A stretch of DNA of 41,764 nt from NCBI GenBank assembly GCA_012512855.1, contig JAAZDK010000014.1:1-41764 (forward strand), given 5' to 3'. Position numbers and translations under genes: made by a program. Below the pieces are notes generated by a model. The model was given only the letters and a program-made list of their open reading frames with translations, was not told the DNA's origin and made no database searches. This DNA comes from Clostridiales bacterium. Lineage in GTDB: Bacteria; Bacillota; Clostridia; Lachnospirales; Lachnospiraceae. This document shows, in pieces, positions 33,928 through 41,764 of the stretch (positions within the stretch are counted from its first letter, which is position 1; each line of letters begins with the position of its first letter).

Positions 33928-35004
33928 ATGAATAAAAAAGAATTTAATATTGATTTTTATTCCGGCAAAAGGGTGTTTATAACAGGGCATACCGGCTTTA
34001 AGGGCTCATGGCTGTGCAGAATGCTGGTTAATGCAGGAGCAAAGGTAACAGGCTATTCCCTGCTGCCGCCTACTGAGCCATCCTTGTTTGAGCTGGCTCA
34101 TATTGAAAGGGATATTGATTCGGTAATCGGGGATATCAGGGATTATGCATCCCTAAAGAAGGCTTTTGACAGAGCAAAGCCCGATATTGTGTTTCATCTG
34201 GCGGCACAGCCTCTTGTGAGGGAGGGATATTGCAGGCCGGCATATACATACGAAACGAATGTCTTAGGTACGGTAAATATTCTGGAATGTATCCGGGGCA
34301 GCAGCTGTGTAAAATCCTTTATAAATGTAACTACCGACAAGGTCTATCTGAACAGGGAGTGGCCATGGGGCTACAGGGAGAATGAGGAGCTGAACGGCTA
34401 TGATCCCTATAGCAATTCCAAATCATGCAGTGAGCTAATCACCCAATGCTACAGATCATCATTTTTTACGGATTCGGATGGGAAGCTGTCGCTTCCGATT
34501 TCCACCGCCCGGGCTGGAAATGTAATCGGGGGCGGTGATTTTGCCAGGGATCGGATAATTCCGGATTGTGTCAGAGCGGCAATAAAGGGTGAGGATATAA
34601 TAGTTCGCAATCCCTACTCCATCAGACCCTATCAGCATGTACTGGAGCCCCTTTATGCCTATCTTATGATAGCTGCTATACAATATAGCGATCCGGTTTA
34701 TGCCGGCTGCTACAATGTGGGACCGGATGAGGCGGATTGTGTGCAGACAGGTCTACTGGTGGACTTGTTCGTGAAATATTGGGGCAAGGGGCTTAAATGG
34801 ATTAATAAGCCGGATGACGGACCTCATGAGGCCGGCTATCTTAAGCTGGACTGCTCAAAGATTAAGAGCGTTTTTGGCTGGAAGCCCCGCTGGAATATTG
34901 AAAAGGCTGTTGAAATGGTAGTTGACTGGTGCAGGAGTTGGTTATCGGGAGATGATCTTGCCAGGTGCATGGACAGGCAGATAGCAGGCTTTTTGACAGG
35001 CTGA
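33928..35004 (+). CDS. rfbG: CDP-glucose 4,6-dehydratase
   Basis: 358 residues; an extended SDR that converts CDP-glucose to CDP-4-keto-6-deoxyglucose. The NAD-binding motif GHTGFKG is at residues 20-26. Catalytic D137-K138 lies in TTDKVY, and Y161xxxK165 in DPYSNSK. RPYQHVLEPLYAYL is typical of this enzyme. It follows rfbF closely. A 108-nt gap with a CAGCAG/CTGCTG hairpin (35028-35042) precedes rfbH. Confidence 0.96.
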   Translation: MNKKEFNIDFYSGKRVFITGHTGFKGSWLCRMLVNAGAKVTGYSLLPPTEPSLFELAHIERDIDSVIGDIRDYASLKKAFDRAKPDIVFHLAAQPLVREGYCRPAYTYETNVLGTVNILECIRGSSCVKSFINVTTDKVYLNREWPWGYRENEELNGYDPYSNSKSCSELITQCYRSSFFTDSDGKLSLPISTARAGNVIGGGDFARDRIIPDCVRAAIKGEDIIVRNPYSIRPYQHVLEPLYAYLMIAAIQYSDPVYAGCYNVGPDEADCVQTGLLVDLFVKYWGKGLKWINKPDDGPHEAGYLKLDCSKIKSVFGWKPRWNIEKAVEMVVDWCRSWLSGDDLARCMDRQIAGFLTG

Positions 35005-35112
35005 TGTGTGCTTTACCTGTTTTGCTGCAGCAGGATCTGCTGACAGCTTATGCTTTGACAGGAAAGATGAAAAGGAAAATAAACTCTGTGAATTGATTCG
35101 GAGGATGATTGA

Positions 35113-36489
35113 ATGTTTGAAAATAAAACGGAGGATATGGCCAGAAAAGAAATTATGGCTATGGTAAGAGAATACTGCGAGCGTTTCCACAATAAGGACA
35201 GATTTGAGCCGGGCAGGAAAATTGCTTATGCATCAAGAGTATACGACAGCGAGGAGATGTGTAATCTCGTTGACTCTGCGCTTGATTTCTGGCTGACCGG
35301 CGGGAGATTCACCCAGGAGTTTGAAGAAATGCTTGCAAAATATCTTGTTGTCCGTTACTGCAGCCTGGTTAATTCGGGCTCATCGGCAAATTTGCTGGCA
35401 TTTATGGCATTAACCTCACCGCTTCTGGGCGAGAGAGCGATAAAACGCGGCGATGAGGTTATAACTGTGGCAGCAGGCTTTCCTACGACTGTTGCTCCGA
35501 TAATCCAGTACGGAGCTGTGCCTGTTTTTGTTGACGTAACGATTCCCCAATACAATATTGATGTCAGCCAGCTGGAAAAGGCTGTTTCAGAAAAAACCAA
35601 GGCGGTGATGCTGGCACATACCCTTGGAAATCCTTTTGATTTGGCAGCTGTAAAAAGCTTTTGCAGAAAATATAATCTCTGGCTAATCGAGGACAACTGC
35701 GATGCTCTGGGGTCGGAGTATGAAATCGATGGAGAAGTGAGGCTTACAGGAGCTATTGGGGATATTGGAACCAGCAGCTTTTATCCGCCCCATCATCTGA
35801 CTATGGGAGAAGGAGGCGCGGTTTATACAGATAATCCATTACTGCATAAAATAATCCGTTCCCTGAGGGATTGGGGCAGGGATTGTGTATGTCCGCCGGG
35901 ATGCGACAATCTGTGCGGACACAGGTTTGACAGGCAATACGGCAGCCTGCCGCTTGGTTATGACCATAAATATGTTTACAGCCATTTCGGCTATAATCTT
36001 AAGGCTACAGACATGCAGGCGGCTATAGGCTGTGCGCAGCTGGCCAAATTCCCTTCATTTGTTGCAAAAAGAAGATACAATCATCAAAGGCTGAAGGAGG
36101 CACTGAGCCCGGTATCGGATAAGCTTATCCTGCCTGAGCCTTGTCCGAGGAGCAAGCCCTCCTGGTTTGGTTTCATTGTAACCTGCAGGGAAGGAGTGGA
36201 CAAAAACAGGCTGATAGCTTATCTGGAAAGTCACGGAGTTCAGACAAGAATGCTGTTTGCAGGCAATTTATTAAAGCAGCCCTGCTTTGATGAAATGAAA
36301 AAGGATGCCGGCTCCTTCCGCATTGTCGGCAAACTGCCTGTTACAGATGAAATAAAGGAGAAAAGCTTCTGGGTGGGCGTATATCCCGGTATTAATGATG
36401 AGATGCTTGATTATATGGCCGGGACGATTTTGGAGGCTGTTGATTGTCAAATGAAGGGGAGAGTAGCATATGAAACAAAGGTTAGCTGA
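35113..36489 (+). CDS. rfbH: CDP-4-keto-6-deoxyglucose 3-dehydrase (E1, PMP and [2Fe-2S] enzyme)
   Basis: 458 residues of the DegT/AHBA aminotransferase fold. The usual PLP lysine is replaced by His (H227 of YPPHHLTMGEGG), as in Yersinia E1 (His220). Cluster cysteines C258-x-C260-x7-C268 fit E1's C-X-C-X7-C, with C196 as the likely fourth. Thus it removes the C3 hydroxyl rather than adding an amine. The reaction needs an electron-donor reductase (DdhD/RfbI), which is not seen in this window. GGAGG precedes the ATG. Its end overlaps the thiamine enzyme by 20 nt. Confidence 0.94.
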   Translation: MFENKTEDMARKEIMAMVREYCERFHNKDRFEPGRKIAYASRVYDSEEMCNLVDSALDFWLTGGRFTQEFEEMLAKYLVVRYCSLVNSGSSANLLAFMALTSPLLGERAIKRGDEVITVAAGFPTTVAPIIQYGAVPVFVDVTIPQYNIDVSQLEKAVSEKTKAVMLAHTLGNPFDLAAVKSFCRKYNLWLIEDNCDALGSEYEIDGEVRLTGAIGDIGTSSFYPPHHLTMGEGGAVYTDNPLLHKIIRSLRDWGRDCVCPPGCDNLCGHRFDRQYGSLPLGYDHKYVYSHFGYNLKATDMQAAIGCAQLAKFPSFVAKRRYNHQRLKEALSPVSDKLILPEPCPRSKPSWFGFIVTCREGVDKNRLIAYLESHGVQTRMLFAGNLLKQPCFDEMKKDAGSFRIVGKLPVTDEIKEKSFWVGVYPGINDEMLDYMAGTILEAVDCQMKGRVAYETKVS

Positions 36490-38311
36490 TTATGTGGCGG
36501 ATTTTCTGGTTAGCAAGGGGATAACAGACTGCTTCATGGTGGTGGGGGGAGGAGCAATGCATCTTAATGACGCCCTGGGCCACAAGGAAGGCTTAAGATG
36601 CACTTATAACCACCATGAGCAGGCCTGTGCCATAGCGGCTGAAGCCTATGCCAGAATAGACAATAAAATTGCTGCTGTCTGCGTTACCACAGGACCGGGC
36701 GGCACCAATACCATAACAGGGGTTGTCGGCGGATGGCTGGATTCGGTACCAATGCTGATTATATCCGGCCAGGTCCGTTATGATACCACTGCCAGATATG
36801 CCAGCCGCTTTACGGATGGTTTGCCCCTCAGGGCTGTAGGCGATCAGGAATTTGATATTGTCAAGGCGGTAAGCTGCATGTGCAAGTATGCAGTCATGAT
36901 TGAGGACCCCATGCAAATAAAATATGCTCTGGAAAAGGCCTATCATTTGGCTACAACAGGACGCAAGGGTCCATGCTGGATAGACATACCGCTTAATTTC
37001 CAGGCTGCATATATAGAAACTGATGATTTACCGGGCTTTGATCCAAATCAGGAGCAGGATGACAGGCCCTTGCCTGTGGATGCAGGAATTGTCCGCAAGG
37101 TGCTGGAAAAGATAAAAAGCGCCAGACGGCCGATTTTGTATGCCGGTAACGGTATAAGGCTGTCGGGAGGCTACGAATCCTTCCGCAGGGCTGTGGAGCT
37201 TCTGGGTATACCGGTGGTCACCTGCTGGAATTCAATTGATGCCATAGAGGATAGCCATCCTCTTTATACCGGCAGGGGTGGTTTTATGGGAGATCGGGCA
37301 GGCAATTTTGCGGTGCAGAATGCCGATTTTGTGCTGGCGGTAGGTAACCGCCTGTCCATACGGCAGGTGGGCTATAACTGGAAGAGTTGGGCGAGGGAAG
37401 CCTATGTGGCAATGGTGGATATAGATCCGGCAGAGCTGAAGAAGCATACCATACATGTAGAGCTGCCTATATGCGCCGATGCCGGGGACTTTTTTGAGAC
37501 TCTGATAAAAGGGGCGGAGGCAGAAAACCAGCCAATATTTAAGGGAGAGGAATGGCTGGAAAAATGCCGCTATTGGAAAAATGCCTACCCTGTTACCCAG
37601 GCAAGGCATTGGGTGGAGGATGGCGAGCATGTCAACGTTTATGCATTTATCAGGTACTTAAGCAGCATCCTTCCCGACGGCAATCTGACGGTAGTCAGCA
37701 ACGGAAGCGCCTGTGTGGTGGGCAGCCATAACTATATCATCAAAAAGGATGCAAGATTTATAATAAACAGCGCCGTAGCCAGCATGGGATACGGGCTTCC
37801 TGCAGCTATCGGAGCATGTATAGCCAAAAACAGGGTAAATACCGTATGTATAGAGGGTGACGGCAGTATAATGATGAATCTGCAGGAGCTGCAGACAATT
37901 ATCACGAACAAGCTGCCAATAAAAATATTTCTGATTAATAATCAGGGATACCATTCCATAAGGCAGACCCAGAACGGCTTTTTCAAGGATCGGCCCAAGA
38001 TAGGAATAGGGCCTGAAAGCGGCGATTTGACCTTCCCGGATTTTGAGCTTGTGGCAAAGGCCTTCGGATATCCTTATTTTAGTGCAAGGAGCAATGAGGA
38101 AATGAAGAAGGTTGTAGATAAGGTTATGTCCATTAAGGGAGCCGTATTCTGCGAAATATTTGTATCAACCACGCAGAGCTTTGAGCCAAAAAGCGCCACC
38201 AAATGCCTGCCGGACGGAACATTGGTTAGTCCGCCGCTGGAGGATTTGGCACCCTTCCTTCCCAGGGAGGAACTGGAGCAAAACATGTATATAAAGCTTG
38301 TGGATGAATAG
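36470..38311 (+). CDS. Thiamine-diphosphate enzyme, YerE-like (acetolactate synthase fold)
   Basis: 613 residues with the three-domain acetolactate-synthase layout. The catalytic Glu50 lies in NHHEQACAIAAEAYAR; TTGPGGTNTITGV marks the pyrimidine domain. A central domain spans about 195-340, and the cofactor motif GDGS (463-466)...NN (490-491) binds ThDP-Mg. In Yersinia, YerE is a ThDP flavoenzyme that transfers an acetyl unit from pyruvate to C4 of CDP-3,6-dideoxy-4-ketoglucose. Position right after rfbFGH and the 20-nt overlap with rfbH argue for that role here. An ordinary acetolactate synthase or another keto-acid enzyme cannot be excluded from sequence alone. Confidence 0.8.
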   Translation: MKQRLADYVADFLVSKGITDCFMVVGGGAMHLNDALGHKEGLRCTYNHHEQACAIAAEAYARIDNKIAAVCVTTGPGGTNTITGVVGGWLDSVPMLIISGQVRYDTTARYASRFTDGLPLRAVGDQEFDIVKAVSCMCKYAVMIEDPMQIKYALEKAYHLATTGRKGPCWIDIPLNFQAAYIETDDLPGFDPNQEQDDRPLPVDAGIVRKVLEKIKSARRPILYAGNGIRLSGGYESFRRAVELLGIPVVTCWNSIDAIEDSHPLYTGRGGFMGDRAGNFAVQNADFVLAVGNRLSIRQVGYNWKSWAREAYVAMVDIDPAELKKHTIHVELPICADAGDFFETLIKGAEAENQPIFKGEEWLEKCRYWKNAYPVTQARHWVEDGEHVNVYAFIRYLSSILPDGNLTVVSNGSACVVGSHNYIIKKDARFIINSAVASMGYGLPAAIGACIAKNRVNTVCIEGDGSIMMNLQELQTIITNKLPIKIFLINNQGYHSIRQTQNGFFKDRPKIGIGPESGDLTFPDFELVAKAFGYPYFSARSNEEMKKVVDKVMSIKGAVFCEIFVSTTQSFEPKSATKCLPDGTLVSPPLEDLAPFLPREELEQNMYIKLVDE

Positions 38312-38331
38312 AGCAGGTGTTTGTGCCGAAT

Positions 38332-38346
38332 CAAGCCTGATAGGCT
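38332..38346 (+). other. Short hairpin after the YerE-like gene
   Basis: AAGCCT, loop GAT, AGGCTT. A perfect 6-bp stem 20 nt after the stop but without a T-run; at most a weak transcription pause. Confidence 0.35.
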
Positions 38347-38447
38347 TTCGCTGGCTGAAGGCTGCCATGGCATGATTAAGCCGTAGGGGCTGAACGGATT
38401 ACTGGATGGAACTGATTACAAGGCAGAGGCAGCAAAATTGAGCAGAT

Positions 38448-38584
38448 GCATTTACAGCTGTGGATAATACTTTAAGTATTTGCCTGTCTTGTACATAACA
38501 ATATCTGCCTGCTTTGTGGATAACAAGTATTTACCTGCTATGTGGATAGCGATCAGATTTTTAAGCTTATCATGTGGATATTGC
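38448..38584 (+). repeat. Tandem array of five DnaA-box-like repeats
   Basis: TGTGGATAA at 38459-38467 and 38515-38523 are perfect DnaA boxes (reverse complement TTATCCACA). TGTGGATAG (38541-38549) and TGTGGATAT (38573-38581) differ at one base, and TGTACATAA (38490-38498) at two. All share one orientation with start-to-start spacing 31, 25, 26 and 32 nt. Units 2-4 also share flanks of the form TAT(T/C)T(G/A)CCTG before the box. The array fills the 351-nt gap 38312-38662, which has no gene. Confidence 0.75.
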
Positions 38585-38662
38585 CTTAAGGTATGCAAAG
38601 CAAGCCATGAAGATAATTGCAGGCTATTGGATTATTGTAAAAGTTAAAGGACGAGGCCGTTT

Positions 38663-39571
38663 ATGAAAAGAGCTGTTATAACAGGTGCTACAGGAGCTGT
38701 AGGTATGGCCCTGATAAATGAGCTGATAAGTAATGATGTGGAGCTGCTGCTGCTGTGTCGTCCGGGTTCAGAAAGAAACAGGCATTTGCCTGAGCATCCC
38801 CTGGTGAGGATAAGGAGCTGCTCCCTGGAGCAATTGACACAGCTTAGCATTGATTCAGGGGCAGGCTACGATGTTTTCTATCACCTTGCCTGGGAAGGCA
38901 CCACAGGAGCAAAGAGAGAGGATACCTCTCTGCAAACAAAAAATATCGGCTATTGCCTGGACGCGGTCCGGGCGGCAGCACGCCTGGGCTGCCATACCTT
39001 TATTGGAGCAGGCTCCCAGGCCGAATATGGCAGGGCCGGTCAGGAGCTAAAACCGGATACTCCTGCATTTCCTGAGACAGCCTACGGGATTGCCAAGCTG
39101 TGTGCCGGCATGATGAGCAGGGAGCTGGCCCATCAGCTGGGTATTAAGCATATTTGGACCCGTATATTAAGTGTTTATGGGCCATATGACACTGATGAAA
39201 GTATGGTTATGTCAACGATAAACAAGCTGCTTTCAGGAGCCGCCCTCAGCTTTACTCCGGGAGAGCAAATCTGGGATTACCTTTACAGCTCTGATGCGGC
39301 AAGAGCCTTGTATTTGCTGGGGGAAAAGGGCGTTGACGGCAAGGTATATGTCCTGGGCAGCGGCAAAGCCAGACCCCTAAAGGAATACATATATGAAATC
39401 TGCAGGGCTGCCGGCAGGGCCGCAAAGCTTGAGCTGGGTGCCTTGCCCTACAGCAGGAGGCAGATCATGTACCTTGTCGCAGATATCAGCGAGCTGCAAA
39501 AAGATACAGGCTTTAATCCCATGGTGGAATTTGCAGATGGCATAAGAAAAATATTGGAGATGGTAAGATAG
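38663..39571 (+). CDS. Extended SDR NAD(P)-dependent epimerase/reductase
   Basis: 302 residues. Rossmann motif GATGAVG at residues 8-14, catalytic Y141xxxK145 (AYGIAK), and the substrate-side RILSVYGPYD motif of extended SDRs. Its place after rfbFGH and the YerE-like gene suggests it reduces the branched 4-aceto sugar (YerF-like), or the 4-keto sugar as in CDP-abequose/paratose synthases. The choice cannot be made by eye. ACGAGG precedes ATG 38663. It is separated from the earlier genes by the DnaA-box array, so it may have its own promoter, though none was recognised. Confidence 0.82.
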   Translation: MKRAVITGATGAVGMALINELISNDVELLLLCRPGSERNRHLPEHPLVRIRSCSLEQLTQLSIDSGAGYDVFYHLAWEGTTGAKREDTSLQTKNIGYCLDAVRAAARLGCHTFIGAGSQAEYGRAGQELKPDTPAFPETAYGIAKLCAGMMSRELAHQLGIKHIWTRILSVYGPYDTDESMVMSTINKLLSGAALSFTPGEQIWDYLYSSDAARALYLLGEKGVDGKVYVLGSGKARPLKEYIYEICRAAGRAAKLELGALPYSRRQIMYLVADISELQKDTGFNPMVEFADGIRKILEMVR

Positions 39572-39573
39572 AT

Positions 39574-40626
39574 ATGACCTTGACAGAAAGAGCAGACAAT
39601 ACAATAACAGATAATAAGGTATATGTGGCATATTGCTGCAGTGACTTGTTTTCTGAGGTATGCGGAGTGTCGATAGCCTCCCTGTTTGAAAACAACAGGC
39701 ATATTGACAATATAAACGTATATATTGTTGATGACAAAATTTCGGATAAAAATAAGAGCTATATAAATAAGCTGGCTGAAAGCTACAGGCGAAGTATTGA
39801 GTTTATTCCTCTGCCGGATCCGGTTGAGTTTTTTTGTGATGAAAGATTTACACCAAAAGCTCTTGGCCACTCATTTGCAAGGCTGATATACGGAAAGGTA
39901 CTGCCGGGACATATAAACAGGCTGCTGAGCCTGGATTGCGATACGATGGTACTGGGGGATCTTAACGAGCTGTGGCAGCAGGACATTACAGGCTATGCCG
40001 CAGCCGGTGTGGATGACTGCATGGGTAAGGTGGCATTGCAAAAAACACAGCATCTGCCTCCTGATGCTCCCCACTGCAATGCCGGGATGCTGCTGTTTGA
40101 TCTGGCCCTTTGGAGGAAGGAGGACTGGACAAGTAAGTTTTACAGCTATATCAGGCAGCTGTTTGATCAGGGCTGTTCTCTTGGTGGCTATGAGGAGGAG
40201 GTTATCAACAGGGTGCTGCTTAATCGGATTAAAATACTGCACCCCAGATTCAACCTTATGACCCTTGAACAGGTACTAAGCTATGATATGCTTTTAAAAT
40301 TCAGGCAGCCGCAAAAGTACTATTCCGAGGAAGAAATCAGGGAGGCCATCAGCCGTCCTGTCATAACCCATACAACTAATTTCTTTTATGTCAGAAGAAG
40401 AATATTTGAGGAAAACAGCGATCATCCCATGCGGAAGCAATATGAAAAATACAGGGCCTTGACCCCCTGGAGGAATGAAGCTCCCATCAGGCTTAAGTCA
40501 ACTATAAAGCAAAAATTCCAAAAGAATATCTGGCATATGATGCCCAAACGGGCTGCGGTTTATTTGGGGGCCTTTGTACGGAATGAGATACGCCCACTGC
40601 TGAATAAAAAAAGAGATGATGAATGA
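39574..40626 (+). CDS. Glycosyltransferase family 8
   Basis: 350 residues, cytoplasmic or membrane-peripheral. GT8 signature: N-terminal KVYVAYCCSDLFSEVCGVSIASLFENN, metal/nucleotide-sugar DxD at D121-C-D123 (LLSLDCDTMVLGDL), HCNAGMLLFDLALWR, and a GT8-like final block with HTTNFFYV in place of the usual His-Lys. Retaining GT8 enzymes add glucose or galactose to surface glycans; the true donor is unknown. It starts 2 nt after the SDR stop and overlaps the next gene by ATGA, so the three are probably one transcript. Confidence 0.9.
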   Translation: MTLTERADNTITDNKVYVAYCCSDLFSEVCGVSIASLFENNRHIDNINVYIVDDKISDKNKSYINKLAESYRRSIEFIPLPDPVEFFCDERFTPKALGHSFARLIYGKVLPGHINRLLSLDCDTMVLGDLNELWQQDITGYAAAGVDDCMGKVALQKTQHLPPDAPHCNAGMLLFDLALWRKEDWTSKFYSYIRQLFDQGCSLGGYEEEVINRVLLNRIKILHPRFNLMTLEQVLSYDMLLKFRQPQKYYSEEEIREAISRPVITHTTNFFYVRRRIFEENSDHPMRKQYEKYRALTPWRNEAPIRLKSTIKQKFQKNIWHMMPKRAAVYLGAFVRNEIRPLLNKKRDDE

Positions 40627-41675
40627 TATGGTGGCTGATGATTATGGATGAGATATATTACAGGGATAATGGCGAAAAGCTGCTTACAATAGCCATACCA
40701 ACCTACAACGGGGCGGCAACCATTAAAAATTTACTGGAGATACTTTTGCCCCAGTATGATCCGAGGATGGAGCTCCTGATATCAGACAACTGCTCTACGG
40801 ACAACACCCCGCAAATTATAGATGAATACATAAAAAGATACCCCTTTATCAGATATATAAGAAATGAGAGCAACAAGGGTGCCGACTGCAATTTCTTGCA
40901 GTGCATGAGACTGGCGACCGGCAGATTTACCCTGCTGGTGTCTGATGATGACATCATAGTTGAAAATGCGGTCGGCAAAATTCTTGATTTTCTGGGTGAA
41001 AATCCTGACCTGTCCCTGGCCTATCTGGAGGCTGTCGGCTTCAAGGATAAGTATATTGATCCGGAGCATTGTCACAGATATAAGGAATTTTCGCCTCCTA
41101 TAGAAAAAAGTACAGTAAGCAATGACAAAAGGCTGTTTATGCATTATGCCCAGCGCCTATGGGGCTTTACCTCAACCTATATCTGGTCTACTAAGAGATT
41201 CAGGCAAATTGACAATCCGGAGAAATATATAGGAACATATTTTATGCAAAGCTATATACATATTTTATGCTCCAACAGGCCGGACGACAAGCTGGGGCTG
41301 ATAGCAGGGCCCTGCATTGCTGTCGGTGAATATGGCATAATCGGCAATTACGATACTGCCCTGGTGGAGGGGATATATTATAAAAGAATGATCAAATTCG
41401 CGATAGATAACGGCTATGACAAAAAGCAGCTCTACAGATATTACATCTGGAAAATCTGCTATCTGGGCCGGATTGCTGTTATCAAGGAGAGGGTTGCCGG
41501 AGTCAGGAAAACAAAAATCAGCAATCTGATCAAATGCAGCTGGTACAGCCCAAAGGCATGGATTAGCCTGTATCCGGTCTTTATCCTGCCAAAATTCATA
41601 TGCAGAATGATTTTTGTCAGCTACAGAAGGCTTCATAAAAGAGACTGCATAACCTATGTCAACAGACCGACATAG
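40623..41675 (+). CDS. Glycosyltransferase family 2
   Basis: 350 residues with a GT-A fold: LTIAIPTYNGAATIKNLLEILL, DNCSTDNTPQIID, and the metal motif D108-D109-D110 in LLVSDDDIIVENA. No membrane helix is clear, but the C-terminal end is hydrophobic and basic. An inverting transferase for a surface polysaccharide; donor and acceptor unknown. ATG 40623 overlaps the GT8 stop (ATGA); later ATGs at 40638 and 40644 are possible. The cluster continues beyond the window. Confidence 0.9.
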   Translation: MIWWLMIMDEIYYRDNGEKLLTIAIPTYNGAATIKNLLEILLPQYDPRMELLISDNCSTDNTPQIIDEYIKRYPFIRYIRNESNKGADCNFLQCMRLATGRFTLLVSDDDIIVENAVGKILDFLGENPDLSLAYLEAVGFKDKYIDPEHCHRYKEFSPPIEKSTVSNDKRLFMHYAQRLWGFTSTYIWSTKRFRQIDNPEKYIGTYFMQSYIHILCSNRPDDKLGLIAGPCIAVGEYGIIGNYDTALVEGIYYKRMIKFAIDNGYDKKQLYRYYIWKICYLGRIAVIKERVAGVRKTKISNLIKCSWYSPKAWISLYPVFILPKFICRMIFVSYRRLHKRDCITYVNRPT

Positions 41676-41751
41676 CGACAGATGAAAGCGGCAAATCCGG
41701 GGAAATGGGCAAGAAACTAGGAATCAATTTTATCAGGGTGGTTATTTTCAT

Positions 41752-41764
41752 ATGGATAAGAGGA
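41752..41764 (+). CDS. Possible start of the next gene, cut by the window edge
   Basis: ATG 41752 opens MDKR with an AGGGTGG about 12 nt upstream, and the frame runs off the window. Too little sequence to name it; the 76 nt before it hold no other credible gene. Confidence 0.35.

Noticed and set aside
35028-35042. Terminator between rfbG and rfbH
   Set aside because: CAGCAG/CTGCTG is a small stem with no T-run, and the flanking genes are steps of one pathway likely to be co-transcribed.
38448-38584. Interpretation of the DnaA-box array as the chromosome origin
   Set aside because: No dnaA, dnaN, rnpA or gidA-type genes nearby and no clear AT-rich unwinding 13-mers; the surroundings are glycan genes.
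1-41764. CRISPR arrays, tRNA or rRNA genes
   Set aside because: No regular repeat-spacer series and no cloverleaf or rRNA segments were recognised on either strand.

Overview
The window looks like a chromosomal segment of an AT-leaning, Gram-positive anaerobe of the class Clostridia, most likely a Lachnospiraceae-type organism. This is an inference from three things: the gene order and protein style of the ribosomal block (zinc-form S14, C+ form L36, zinc-LID adenylate kinase, a KOW-domain protein between map and infA, a long L17), the PspA/zinc-ribbon/TPM/SPFH operon, and strong AGGAGG ribosome binding sites with frequent GTG starts. No tRNA, rRNA or CRISPR array was seen.

Layout. (1) 1-125 is the 3' end (domains V and VI) of a group II intron whose body lies off the left edge. 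(2) A phosphohexomutase gene (389-2104) has its own promoter and a structured leader. It converges, across a 98-nt inverted repeat, on a four-gene minus-strand operon (6282-2278) resembling Bacillus subtilis ydjFGHI (PspA, zinc-ribbon membrane protein, TPM protein, SPFH protein), a membrane-stress module. (3) 6665-10174 holds an RNA methyltransferase-like gene and an ECF sigma factor with its membrane anti-sigma/RseB-like partner. An ECF-type promoter (TGTAAC-17-CGTC) lies upstream of the sigma gene, which predicts autoregulation. (4) 10474-27953 is one long S10-spc-alpha superoperon: rpsJ to rplQ including secY, adk, map, infA and rpoA. It starts at a TTGCCA-17-TATAAT promoter, has a second promoter before rpmJ, and ends at a strong terminator after rplQ. 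Several spacers are unusually long and fold into paired structures: the rpsJ leader, rpsJ-rplC, rpsE-rpmD, secY-adk and especially rpmJ-rpsM. (5) 28588-32033 encodes the ECF transporter energizing module (ecfA1, ecfA2, ecfT) and truA. The rplM-rpsI pair that usually follows truA in Firmicutes is absent; an mgtC-like gene and a terminator follow instead.

(6) From 32941 a consensus TTGACA-17-TATAAT promoter drives a cell-surface sugar cluster: CDP-glucose synthesis (rfbF), 4,6-dehydration (rfbG), 3-deoxygenation (rfbH), a thiamine-diphosphate enzyme resembling YerE, an extended SDR reductase, and GT8 and GT2 glycosyltransferases, continuing past the right edge. Together these predict a CDP-linked 3,6-dideoxyhexose that receives a two-carbon branch (yersiniose-like) and is built into a surface glycan. 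Between the thiamine enzyme and the reductase lies a tandem array of five DnaA-box-like sequences.

The most promising undescribed elements are the r-protein spacer RNAs (11267-11380, 19897-20015, 24527-24812), the DnaA-box array (38459-38581), and the branched-chain deoxysugar pathway in a Gram-positive setting. All pairing claims come from reading complementarity by eye, with no folding program or database search.
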